Source of the DNA: Rhineura floridana
Taxonomy: Eukaryota; Chordata; Lepidosauria; Squamata; Rhineuridae
Reading direction: 5' to 3'
Assembly: GCF_030035675.1 (NCBI RefSeq)
Contig: NC_084482.1
Span: 219,751,943-219,815,942 of the forward strand
DNA length: 64,000 nucleotides
Shown here: in pieces, positions 41,386 to 52,059 of the stretch
Layout: the number at the start of each line of letters is the position of its first letter
Position numbering within the stretch: the first letter of the stretch is position 1
The notes under the pieces: model-generated
Databases searched by the model: none
Told to the model about the DNA's origin: nothing
What the model saw: only the letters and a program-made list of their open reading frames with translations
Made by a program: the position numbers and the translations under genes

Positions 41386-41596
41386 GGATTCACACAATAC
41401 GTTTAAAGCACATCCAACTCTCATTTAAAGTGCACGACTTTCCCTAAAGAATCCTGGGAAGTGTAGTTTTCCCCTCACAGTTATAGTTCTCACCACTCTT
41501 AACAAACTGCAGTTCCCATGATTTTGTGGTGGGATTCATGTGCTTTAAATGGGTGTTGAATGTGCTTTAAATGAATGGTGTGGATCTGCCCTAGGT
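41386..41596. mobile_element. Inverted-repeat DNA element (MITE)
   Basis: Arms begin gattcacacaatacgtttaa and end with its diverged complement; both carry catttaaagc blocks and a cctgggaagtgtagtttt / aactgcagttcccatgat pair. Related in build to 6734-6997. Confidence 0.65.
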
Positions 41597-41744
41597 ATGA
41601 TGTGTATTCAAAAGTGAATTGAAAAGAACAATTTTAAAAGATACTTCTTACTCTTACTCATTTCTCAGACCTCTTTCTGAAGTGAAGGGTCAAATCTGTA
41701 AAGAAGTTTGGAGCAGACATGTTAAAAGATAAGGGCAGGGCATT

Positions 41745-42225
41745 CCAGGCAGGGGGTTGCCAACCCTGCTTGGATATGGATGTCTTTGCAGAGGATCCCT
41801 GGTCAAGGTTTACCAACAGCACAATCCAAACTATATCTACTAGAAGTCAGTCCTGTTGAGTTCTATGGGGGCTTAGTCCCTTAGTAAGTGTGTTTAGAAT
41901 TGCAGCCTTCAGGAGCATCCATCTTTACTCCCCAAAGCTCCCATCTAACATCTCCACAACACTAAGCTCCTTTGTCCCTAAAGTGACCTTCTGGTGACTG
42001 GCCTGGCCTGAAGGCACTTCACCTTTCTTGCTGAAAGCACGTAGGCTAAATTAAATGTTCGCTACCCAGGCTCCATCTTTTAGCTAAGATTTCTATCTTA
42101 ATTTCCAATCAGATATTTATTTTTAATTGTATGCTCCAAGCAACTGTGATTGATGCTTAATGTATCATGCTTAATGACATCACTCTGGCCTGCCCTGTGA
42201 TATCACTCTGGCCCGCCCCATGACA
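41745..42225. repeat. Direct duplication, copy 1 (partner 49737-50230)
   Basis: About 480 bp matched along its length at 49737-50230 in the same orientation: ccaacagcacaatccaaact, cttagtcccttagtaagtgt, ccttctggtgactggcctgg and gcttaatgtatcatgcttaa are shared. Contains an old copy of the agtaagtcccattgagttc-type repeat. Confidence 0.8.
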
Positions 42226-42236
42226 TCACTAGGGCG

Positions 42237-42352
42237 CAGAGCTTGGAAAAGTTACTTTTTTGAACTACAACTCCCATCAGCCCCAGCCAGCATGGCCACT
42301 GGATTGGGCTGATGGGAGTTGTAGTTCAAAAAAGTAACTTTTCCAAGCTCTG
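42237..42352. mobile_element. 116-bp hAT foldback element, copy 1
   Basis: Starts cagagcttggaaaagttact and ends with the complement; arms of about 47 bp around a short centre. The centre is inverted relative to the other two copies. Flanking octamers ctagggcg / cagggcct match only partly. Confidence 0.85.
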
Positions 42353-42669
42353 CAGGGCCTGCCCCTCAAATCTCAGGTTTTGGGATGCTTCTGACCTGGC
42401 AACCCTATTTGCAACTGATCGGCCGATCAACCCATTCCCCCTCCAGGGTATTCCCAGGGCAAGATCATTAGCCACACCTGGAGAGGGCACGGGTTGATCT
42501 GCCAATTGGTTGCAAAATCTCTTTGAAGATGATTTTTTTAAAAAACCACTCAGGCTGATCCCACCAGGTTTTACAGTAGAAGGGGATGGGGTTTGACTAA
42601 CATTGTGGGACCCCTAACATTGTGGGACCCCTTTTTTAGAAGACCGAGGTGAAGACACATTGAAACCTA

Positions 42670-43076
42670 CAGGGCTGGTTCTTAAGGGCAGCTAGGTGGG
42701 GCACTGACCTGAGGGCCCTGGAGCTACAGGAGCCCCTGAAGGGCCCTCCACTCCCCTTTCATGATCCGCACCCCCCATGCACCCCACCTACCTGTCTCCT
42801 GCCTTTTAGCATTGCCCTTCATGAAGATGGCGGCTGCAGCTTCCCTAAGGTACTGAAGCCGCTGCTGCCATCTTAGTTGATGGCAGAGATGCATGTGCGT
42901 AGCACGCACATGTGCCATCAACAAAGCTGGCTGCGGAGGCTTCATCCCCTTAGGGAAACCGCAGCCGCCATCTTCATTAAGGGAAATGGTAGGTGGGGTG
43001 GCATGGGGGGGCGTGCACGCTGGGGTCCAGGGCAAGCTGACGCCCAAGGGCCCTGGCATGCCTGGAGCTGGCCCTG
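42670..43076. mobile_element. hAT-like MITE with internal palindrome
   Basis: 407 bp between cagggctggtt and agctggccctg ends. Inner part has a large imperfect palindrome (gaagatggcggctgcagctt near 42823 and its complement near 42960). Target duplication not clear. Confidence 0.55.
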
Positions 43077-43126
43077 GGAACCAGAGCAGTGAGTGTGTTT
43101 CTACCATTGGTTGCTGGCTATCACCA

Positions 43127-43288
43127 CGCCCTGTAGCTGTGAGTTTCTCAGTCTTACTTTACGCTCTGTGAAGAAGTCCTTGGGTTCTAGTACTATGAGA
43201 AAAACCTCTCCATCCCACTTTTTCCACACCATGAATAATCATATGCCCCTTTATTTTGACTCTCCCTTACTCCCTTTTTTCTCTAAGC
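43127..43288. repeat. Left flank shared with 48468-48583
   Basis: gtgagtttctcagtcttact and gctctgtgaagaagtccttg recur with changes at 48475-48520 before the second hAT copy. Confidence 0.6.
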
Positions 43289-43660
43289 CAGGGTTTGCCA
43301 ATCTTTTTAGGCCCAAGGGCACTTTTAGGTTTTTGAGCAAGCACTGTTGGTGCCAACCCTTCTGCTCATTCCTCTCCCACTTCCCCAGACCATCGCAGAG
43401 AGAAAGAGAGAAGGTGTGTTCATACTCCCTTATAAAAGTCTGATCCAGGGAAATTAATCTGAGCCTTGATAAGCACATAGGAAGTGGGAATGAGTGTCAC
43501 TCTTGCAACTTCCTCCTTCAGCTCCAGGTACATTTCAACCACTCTCTCCACCTCATGGCCCAAGTGAGCAATGTGTGTGTTGTGTTACAGGATTCACTGA
43601 CAGCAGAGGAAAGCCTCAAGGGAAGTATTGTGCCCATGGGCACCACACTGGTGTCTCCTG
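43289..43660. mobile_element. hAT-like element, copy 1
   Basis: Starts cagggtttgccaatcttttt, ends caccacactggtgtctcctg. Flanking octamers ctctaagc / ttctaagc (7 of 8). A second copy with its flanks is at 48584-48980. Confidence 0.65.
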
Positions 43661-43714
43661 TTCTAAGCCTAACCAGACATGCTAAGTTTTCTTGATAATG
43701 ATTCACTATCCCAT

Positions 43715-43850
43715 GGGTGACCTTGGGCCAGTCACTGCCTCTTGTCGAATATACCTCACAGGGTTCTTGTGAAGATAAAACTGGAGATGGGGAAATCCAT
43801 GTGTTAAGCTCCTTGGAAAAAGTGTTGCATAAAATACAATTCTAAGGATA
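43715..43850 (+). mobile_element. MIR-like SINE fragment
   Basis: gggtgaccttgggccagtca, ctgcctcttg and tacctcacagggttcttgtg, then a LINE-like end. Head missing. Confidence 0.55.
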
Positions 43851-43954
43851 ATAAGAAACGGAGGGGTCATCCTGGATACCTGAACTGCTGTGAAAGAGGC
43901 AGTCCCATGTTCAGGATCTCTAGGAAAGGAACTGAAAACAAACCTGCCCAAATA

Positions 43955-44420
43955 ATGATGCTTTGATGGAACTCTATGGTGCAAGGTTCAAACACACTTG
44001 GAATAGTGTGTACAGTTCTACTCGCCTCACCTCAAAGATGATCGGGAAAAGGTTCAGAAAAGTGCAACCCAAGTGTCCAAAGAGCTCGTACAATTCCCAT
44101 ATCAGGAATTGCTACAACATTTCAGCCTTCTAGCTTAGAGGAAAGGCAACTAATGGGGGGCATGGTAAAGTATGTAAATAGTGGTTAGAAAGAATAGCCA
44201 CCAACTGCAATGGCTTTAAAGGGGATTAGACAAACTGACTGAAGAGAAGACTATTGATGGCTATGCATGACTTCCCTTGTAGAAGGCAGAGTGCACTGAA
44301 TCTTACTAATTGATACAGACAAGTGGGAGAGTGCTGTTGCCCTCATGTCCTGTGAGAAGACAACGCTGGACTAGATCGTTTTTTTGTCTGATACAACAGG
44401 ACTCTTTTGACATGTTCTTT
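43955..44420 (+). mobile_element. CR1-group LINE 3' part
   Basis: ctatggtgcaaggttcaaac, agtgtgtacagttctactcg, aaggttcagaaaagtgcaac (ORF2 end) through gctggactagatcgtttttt. Diverged; no open frame. Confidence 0.6.
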
Positions 44421-44657
44421 CCAAAGGAAGATTTTGATGAGCCAACCAGTAGCGCTATTAGATGGATTTTTACCAGCATCCCACTATTTGTGCTTCACTT
44501 GCAAAATCAGTTTATCCAGCAATTGAGGTGGAATTTGGAAGGCCAGGAATGGAAGTGAGGTTGGGGGAAATCCTCCTGTGTTTGGCATCTCATGTAGCTC
44601 CTGCCGGTCAGAGTACAAAGTATTGATCCCGATGGCTCCATGTTCTAAATCAGTGAA

Positions 44658-44990
44658 GCAAGGGTGGGGAATCTTAGGCCCAGGGGCTGAATGTGGCCTT
44701 CCATGTCCCTCTACATGGCCCTTGATACTCCCCCCTCCCCAGCTATGCCCTCTATTGGGTCTGCTCTGTGCCTTCCTTGAGACATTTTGCCTGGCTGGAC
44801 TGTGCCCTTGAACTCTCCTCATGCTTCTTGCTTGCCTGGCTGGCTGGAGAATAGAGAGGGGAGTGTTAAATTTACATTCATTGTTCAGTCCACTTTTGTC
44901 TCTGGAACTGCCCACCACTGGAATATGGCCCTCTGAAGGTCACCCAAAACAGAAAGAGGCTCTTGGTCTGAAAACGTTTGCCAAGCCCGG
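44658..44990. mobile_element. hAT-like MITE
   Basis: ggtggggaatcttaggccca and aatgtggccttccatgtccc at one end, gaatatggccctctgaaggt at the other. Ends not fixed. Confidence 0.45.
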
Positions 44991-45144
44991 CAGTAAAAGG
45001 CAGTTTCATGAGCTCATAATGTTCAGAAATAATTGCTTCATGTAATGTGTGTATATTTGCGTTCATCCTAAATATCTTGGTCCTGACCCTTATAAAGGGG
45101 CTTTATCAGTAAAGGCCAGGACAGATTAAACTTTCCCCCCATGC

Positions 45145-45345
45145 TGACCCATGTCAAGAGTATGCAGCCACTTCTGTGAGTCCTCGTAAACATGTTTTCC
45201 TCCAGCTCTGCACCTGCGTCACACAGGGACTCAAGGATGTTACTGAGGTGATACTTTTTGCCTTATAATTATTCTTCTATTTGCCAAAGCTCCAAGGATT
45301 TACCCAAAGATTTCCTGAGCATCAGAACCAAAAGAAAAATGAGTT
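45145..45345 (+). promoter_or_regulatory. Orphan V2R-type 5' flank, opposite strand
   Basis: Plus-strand copy of the same block: CATGTCAA, GCAGCCACTTCTG, TCCTCG, AAACATGTTT (45188-45197), CTCCAGCTCTGCACCTG, AAGGATGTTACTGAGG, then GCCAAAGCTC and ATCAGAACCAAAAG. It matches V2R-A slightly better than V2R-B. No V2R exon 1 was found where it should lie (about 45630), so this seems to be the remaining flank of a lost gene or a stray duplicate. Confidence 0.5.
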
Positions 45346-46089
45346 AATTTCCTGCAATGTGGCTAAAATGTTTGGTGCATAAAATATCCCTTGTGCTACT
45401 GAGAGGTTGTCTTGTCCATTCCCCAGTGCCTTGAGGGACACATTGTTTTTCAGCCCCTGAGGTCCAGGCTCTGAAGGGACCCCTATCTGGCACACCTTTT
45501 CAGCTGTTTTTCAATGTGCAAGTTTCGTTATCGCAGCCCCAACTTTTGCTCCTCCTTCAACAGATCTCTCTTTCCTTCGTTTCATGGACACTTACTAATA
45601 GCTTTTATGATATCCCTGCAGCTCAAACATATTTTTAGCCCAGGCAATATCTTCATTCTGCTTTAGCAGGTCTGTTCAGCTTTTCCCTACAATCCCTGTT
45701 TGTAGGCCCTGCATCATAGGAGTCAAGGCTTTCCCCATGCAGTCTTTTCCAACCTGCTGAAATGGCCTCAGGCCATTTCTATCTTGTGAATGTACTGGAT
45801 TGAGGGTTCTTGAGTACTCCTCTTAGTACATATCTACACAGACAACTTACATGACACAATTTGTGGTTACCTGAGCTTCCACAGTTTTTGCCAGCAGTTA
45901 CATCTGTCTAGGAGAACTAACGGTCAGAGGTCTCAGGAAAAAATGGAGTTCAACAGCAGATTATCTTTATAAATCTTATAATATTTATTCTTTCACACAT
46001 TAAACATATTTGCTAGTAATGCATCCAGTGGCCTTAGCCATTGGGTCACAATTTATTATAATCAGTAGTCAAATATCAGGCTTATAAAT
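45346..46089. other. Unassigned spacer downstream of the orphan V2R flank
   Basis: Searched for a V2R exon 1 on the plus strand; none found. No other element recognised. Confidence 0.45.
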
Positions 46090-46300
46090 CAGTATGCCCC
46101 TTCTATGATGAGCTTCCGCCGGGCCTTGAAGACCTGGCTCTTCAGGCAGGCTTTTGGAGTGGGTTAGGTCTTTACTGTTATGGTTTTAAATTTTAACATT
46201 TTAATGTATTGGTTTTTTTTTATCTTGTACGTCGCCCAGAGTGGCTGGACAACCAGCCAGATGGGTGACTAATAAATTTAATAAATAAAATAATAAAATA
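46090..46300 (+). mobile_element. L2-group LINE tail (second subfamily)
   Basis: ggccttgaagacctggctct, tcaggcaggcttttgga, then gtcgcccagagtggctggac and (AAAT)n. Confidence 0.75.
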
Positions 46301-47558
46301 AATAAATACATATATATCAGTTCAGTCATTTATGTTATACAAGTTACATTGCAATATTTGTGAAGTCATATTGCAAGGAATCAACATGAAACAAGTTATA
46401 TCTCCCTTTTTGTATAATGAAATGGAGCCATCTCACCCTTGTGGGAGGCAGACCTATGGTTATCAGAAGCAGCAGTGTGTGTTTGGCCCAGTCTCCAGGG
46501 AGACTGGCGCAATACTGCTCCTGAACTCCTCTAATTATTGGAGTGTTTCAAGGCTGTGACCTTGCTCAACAGCTGTCTGCTAGCATTTGCTGCCTTATCA
46601 GCTGCTGTGTCCCTGTGTCGCCTGCCGGGGGCAGCAAGTGGGACCAGCTAAACCTTGTCCAACAACAACTAGTCACTTGAACCAGAAGCAGGTGTTGTCC
46701 ACACCATATAAGGCAGCTGCAGCTGGCAGCTATGTGTTGCTATCTCTTTTTGTTTATATGAGCAAGAGTACATTGGTTGACTGCCCAGAATAGCAAAAAG
46801 AGGGGGAGGAGCAGAAAAACCTTTTCCAGTTTGAACTTTACAAGGCTTGGCTGGAAACTATGTGGAGGTCTGCATACCTGGGCATATAATAACCTATACA
46901 TTGGGAGTAAAGGCTCTTAGATGGGAAATGTAAATACATTGAACATGGGGTCAGCCCATAACACAGCCCTCACAACTTCAGCTGGTAATAAAAATACACA
47001 CCCTGTATCAGAAACAAGTAGTGACTACCCCCTTTTCCCTGGAAGTCCTACCCCCTTTCAGGATTGCTTTTGCCTTTAGGATTCACTCTAAATGGGCACT
47101 TTATTTCAGACTTAGGAATCTGCTCAAGCATATGAAAGGTCCAACACAAATGTGAATTCATGGTGACTGTGGTGATTACATGAACTCAGCTGTAATTATA
47201 AAGCAACTGCAACTGATGTATAACCATCAGAGGCATTTAACAACTGTTTTTAAGGTTACTTTTCTGCTTCTCCTCTAGTTTAGTTTATTCATATACAGTC
47301 ATAGACCCATTCAAATAAAATAGTCAATAAAAACATCAGAATACTTAAGATACAGAAATATAAAAGTACATCATAAAAGAAATAGAAATTAAGAGAGAAG
47401 AATCCTCTTGCGACTCCCTTGAGCAGAGAAAAGGAACTTAGCCACTGTCTCTGTTGTAGACTTATTAAAATCAACTAGGAAATATTTCAACAGAACCCAC
47501 AGAAAGTATTCCAAATGGGCTTTTTCAGAATGCCACACCAAACTTTGTTGTGGGGGAG
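46301..47558. other. Unassigned spacer
   Basis: Contains accatataaggcagctgcag near 46707 with promoter-like look but no gene or element behind it that I recognise. A/T-rich from 47270. Confidence 0.35.
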
Positions 47559-47975
47559 GTTGTGACCCCTCTATGCAACTGTATCATCCTCCCACAATCC
47601 AAGTCTCCCTGACTTTGTGTGGCCCCTCAACCCCCTTTTTGTTTAAGGGGAAGATGGTCTGTGAGCTGGGTTCTGACACCTCTCAGCGACTGTCTCATCA
47701 TTCCTGCTCATAACGAATGTGTTTTTATTTCCCCTGACCTTCCATGTGGCCCCAACCCCCCAGTTTGGTTGAAGGGCTCGATTAACCTAAAGATTGCTTT
47801 TGAGGTGGGTTCTGACTTTATGTGACTTTCTCATCATTCCTGATTATAAGGGATGGTTTTTGAGACCCGTCTGACCTTCCATGTGGGCCCTAAACTCCCT
47901 TTTATGTTTTAAGGACCCAACGAACCTAAATATTGTTTGCAGGTGTCTTATAACCTTTCTATGAACCTATCATAT
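47559..47975. repeat. Tandem repeat, three units of about 140 bp
   Basis: tctcatcattcctg occurs at about 47692 and 47831, and ctgaccttccatgtggccc at about 47737 and 47872; a diverged first unit starts near 47559 (tatcatcctcccacaatcc). Units are about 75-80% alike by eye. Confidence 0.75.
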
Positions 47976-47984
47976 TGCCATTGA

Positions 47985-48165
47985 TCATCTAAAGATAAAT
48001 CTAAAGTGGTGATATTCACCAAGCAAAAGATCAGACACCGATGGTGAATAAACGATCGCCCGATCCAACAGCTTCCATTTTACAGGTACCTGGGAATAGT
48101 CTTCCATGCCTCCGGCTCCTGGAAGCCCCATTGTATAAATGTTTCTGTGAAGAAACCTTGTAGGC
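47985..48165 (+). mobile_element. APE-type LINE RT fragment (same family as 28981-36057)
   Basis: Reads FYRYLGIVFHASGSWKPHCI with a frame similar to [20 protein letters not shown] of the larger copy. Directly follows the tandem repeat. Confidence 0.6.
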
Positions 48166-48169
48166 ATTT

Positions 48170-48310
48170 TTAAAAAAATAACTGAAATGTAATTGTAGTG
48201 ATTACTTTTGAGAAAAAATAATCAGTTACTTTCAGAGCAATTGTAATGGTAATTACTACTTTTTGGTCCATGTAATTGTAACTGTAATTTATTACTTTTT
48301 AAAAGTAATC
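48170..48310. mobile_element. Relative of the hAT foldback family, end piece
   Basis: Repeated gtaattg/gtaatt motifs ending aagtaatcttccaagctctg, the terminal sequence of the 116-bp family, but with a different interior. May derive from a longer parent element. Confidence 0.45.
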
Positions 48311-48583
48311 TTCCAAGCTCTGGTCCAACATCCTGTTTGCCACAGTGGCCAATCAAACACCTCTGGAAAACTCAGGAGCAGGGCATAAGGAAAACTAGTC
48401 CTTCCTGCTGTTCTTCCCAGCAACTGGCATTCAGGGACATGCAGCCTCTCTAAGGTGGTGACCATATGGGCCTGTCAGTGTCTCAGTTTAGACTTCACGC
48501 TCTGTGAAGAAGTCTTTGGGTTCATCATCCTAATTTTATGCACCTTAATCGTGACCCTCTGTTACCCACTTTTTTCCTCTCAG

Positions 48584-48980
48584 CGACATTTTGCCAACCT
48601 TTTTAGGCCCATGGGCACATTTGAGTTTTTGAGCAAGTGCTGTGGGTGCCATCCCTTCTGTTTACTTCTCTCCCCCCTCCTCAAGACCTCCACCATCTCA
48701 GAGACAGAAAGAGAGAAGGTGTGTGCACCACACTCCCTGGTAAAAGTCTGATCCAGGGAAATTAATCTGAGCCTTGATAACCACATAGAGCTGAAACAGG
48801 AAGTGGGGACGAATGTCATACTTGTAACGTCCTCCTTCAGCTCCAGGTATATTTCAATCACTCTCTCCACCTCATGACCCAAGTGGGGAATGAATGTGTG
48901 GTCTCAGAGTATTCAGAGACAGCAGAGGAAGACTTCTAGGGAAGCATTGTGCCCTTGGGCACCACGTTTGTGATCCCTGT
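48584..48980. mobile_element. hAT-like element, copy 2
   Basis: Same element (ttttgccaacctttttaggc ... gtgatccctg). The flank before it (gctctgtgaagaagtctttg, 48498-48530) also matches 43160-43190, so it arose by local duplication rather than by a separate insertion. Confidence 0.65.
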
Positions 48981-49736
48981 TCCAAGTGTAAAAGCTCCTG
49001 ACATTCAACCTTCCTTCATAAGGGATAATTATTCCCTAAATAATGTTGGGAACCCTTTTCTGCATTGGTTTGGAATGGAATGGGCTCCATTCTGCAACAC
49101 ACACAATATTAAGCAATGTTACTGTTTCCTTTCTCATCCCAAATGCATTTTGTTAATGAGACTCCTCTATAGACACACATTTCATATTCACATGTTCTTC
49201 AAGTCTTGTGAATTGGCATGTTTTGACATTGGCAATAGTGTGTCTTGGCAGATTTGCCCAGTAGCTTGCACTCATACAGATTTTAAACATGGGGGTACTT
49301 ATTGAGCATAGACACACAGAGAATCAAAATATATGCATTTAACACTTCAATGGGAAATAGCTCAGTAACAGTACATATCCATTGACATTGGTGGGGCTAA
49401 TTCAGTAACAATATGCATGTGGGAATTACCTAAATAAACCTAATCATAACTAAACTCACATAGACCCTCAAAATACACACACACACACAAACGAAGGAGC
49501 AAGCACATAAGGCACAAGAGGAGAAGGGGGTTGAGTTCAGCACAACTGAGGAAGGCATACTAGCCTGGCCTTTCTCTCTCTCTGGGCTCACTTTGCAGAC
49601 TAGGCCTCAGTCATGTGCAGCTAGGCAGAGAGGACCAGAATATGGCTTCTGAACACAGTCACACAGTCAAATATAGGCAAAGGGAGCAGATGTGGATGCT
49701 ACAATTTGTAAGGAAAGGACTTCCAGAAGACAGGAC
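48981..49736. other. Unassigned spacer
   Basis: Apart from a short (CA)n at about 49476-49490, nothing recognised. Confidence 0.4.
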
Positions 49737-50230
49737 CTGACAGATGTCTTTGCAGATGATCCCTAGTCATGCTTTACCAACAGCACAATCCAAACTATAT
49801 CTACTCAGAAGTAAGTCCTGTTGAGTTCTATGGGGCTTAGTCCCTTAGTAAGTGTGTTTAGAATTGCAACCTTCAGGGGCATCTATCCTTACTCCTGAAT
49901 GCTCTCATCTAACATCTCCAAAGCACTAGGTTCCTTTCTTCCTACAGTGGCCTTCTGGTGACTGGCCTGGATTGAAGGCACTTAAACCCTTCTTGCCAAA
50001 AGCAAGTAGGGTAGGTTAAATGTTCCCTACCCAGGCTCCATCTTTTAGCTAAGATTTCTAGCTTAATCTCCAATCAGATTTTTTTTAATTATACGCTCCA
50101 AGCAACTGTGATTGATGCTTAATGTATCATGCTTAATGACATCACTTGGGCCCACCCCATGACATTACTTGCCCCCCCTAAAATCTCAGGTTTTGGGATT
50201 CTTCTGACCTGGCAACCCTAAATGGGTGGT
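49737..50230. repeat. Direct duplication, copy 2 (partner 41745-42225)
   Basis: Second copy of the block at 41745-42225, in the 3' flank of V2R-B. Confidence 0.8.
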
Positions 50231-50298
50231 TGCCCCTTTGAAGGGGTTTCCATGAGGGAACTAACCCTTCAGCCCTTGTTTACATCCACAGTCTAGAT

Positions 50299-50435
50299 CA
50301 GCCTTTCCCAACCAGTGTGCCTCCAGATGTTGTTGGACCACAACTCCCATCTTTCCTGACCATTGACAATGCTGGCTGAGGCTGATGGGAGTTGTGGTCC
50401 AACAACATCTAGAGGCACACTGGTTGGGAAAGGCT
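50299..50435. mobile_element. 137-bp hAT foldback element
   Basis: Arms cagcctttcccaaccagtgt / acactggttgggaaaggctg, nearly palindromic throughout. Flanking octamers gtctagat / atctagat (7 of 8). Confidence 0.88.
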
Positions 50436-51142
50436 GATCTAGATGTTTCTACGTTGGTCAGTTGTAGAGTGCGGAAGGGATGTTATTGGCTGCAGTTCTG
50501 GGTGAGAGCCCACAATAATGGTGGGCAGAAGACCCCTCTGGGTGAGAGCCAAGGAGGGCATGTCTGAACTATCCTTGTTGAGAGATAGGGTGCAGCCTCT
50601 AGATGTTTGAAGATTGAGTCTAAGATCCAAATTATTGGATACAAGTCCATTGTCTGGAGCATGGTGGTTTTAGCTATTCTCCTATTCTAATGATAAATTT
50701 GGTTACTTTATTTGTCTTGGTTTATACAATACTGGATGGATTAATTCTTGTGTGTTTACTAATTGGCATCAAAACATATTTTACTTTAAAAAAAAAACGC
50801 TTACGCTTATGTTCATTTCTTTTGTTACGATCCAGTTAAGGCACAGTTTTGTGGGAAAGTTGCCATAAAAATTAAAAAAACCGTGATGTTAAGAATTTTC
50901 CCTAGAAGACTATTGAGAGTGACTCCAGTTGAGGATTAGCTGCATAAAGACCAGCGTGGTTGATCAGGTACCTAGTTCAATTCAGGTTGTGATAAAGCAA
51001 AATGTGTAAAAAAACCTCAGTTTCATCATTCATATTTCCTGCAAAACAAAGAGAGATTTATATTTAGGGAGCAGTATTAACGACACAAGTATGTGGGTTT
51101 CATTACTGCTCTGCTGAACAACACATGTCAAAACTAAATATT

Positions 51143-52059
51143 TTAAGAATCAGATGCCATTTTTATTTTTGTTGTCAGATGCTCCTTTGTATTCAGATCT
51201 GGCCTCAATACAATAATGTAGCACTTGGGCATGAAGATGCAGCCCAGAAGCCCAGCACTGGAGGCCAAGATGGAGAAGACCTGCACGGCTACCATGTATT
51301 TCCCCTTCGTGCTCAGGTAGGTGGGCACAAAGGAGACCCAAACGCTGCAGAAGACCAGCATGCTGAAGGTGATCAGCTTGGCTTCATTGAAGGCCCCAGG
51401 AAGCTTCCTGGCCAGGAAAGCCACCATGAAGCATATGGCAGCCAGGAAACCCATGTAGCCAAGGGAACCATAAAACATGGCAACAGACCCTTCGTTGCAT
51501 TGCAGGATAATCTCTCCAGGCTGGGAGTGCATGTCAGAATCTGGGAAGGGTGGCGAGATCCCCAACCAGATTGTGCAGATGACAACTTGGACACTGGAAC
51601 AGGAAATGACAATGGAATTTGCTAGACTCCTCCCCAGCCATCTCCTCACTTTGTTCCCTGGCTTTGTGGCAAGGAAGGCCAGCACCACAGTGGCAGTTTT
51701 TGCCAACACAGAAGAGACGGCAACTGAGAAGATGATGCTGAAGGCTGTTTGTCGGAGAAGGCAGGTCGTTTTCCTTGGTCGGCCAATGAAGAGGAAGGAG
51801 GACAAAAAGGAAAGCAGGAGGGAGATGAGGAGGATGAAGGAGAGGTCCCGGTTGTTGGCTTTCACTATTGGAGTTTCTAGGAATTTAATGAGGATTGCTA
51901 ACACAAAGCCTGTGGATAAGGACAAGAAGAGGGTGAAGGAAGCCAAGAGGATCCCCAAATCTTCTTCATAAGCCAGGAAAGTTATGATCTTGGGGATACA
52001 GCAATCTTGCTCCTTGTTTGGATGCTGATCTTCTGGGCATTTGGAGCAACGCTCTGCAT
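51143..52059 (-). CDS. V2R-B exon 6 (rest of cysteine-rich domain, 7TM, tail)
   Basis: 917 nt. Acceptor TTTGCAG. Starts [20 protein letters not shown], then seven hydrophobic helices with the same signatures as V2R-A, ending TKIKMASDS and a stop. The frame also stays open upstream of the acceptor into intron 5 (to 52210), which is not coding. Confidence 0.96.

Noticed and set aside
46690-46760. TATA-like accatataagg as a promoter or LTR.
   Set aside because: No matching ends, gene or polyadenylation signal nearby.
47559-47975. CRISPR-like spaced repeats.
   Set aside because: Units of about 140 bp in tandem without spacers, in a vertebrate genome.
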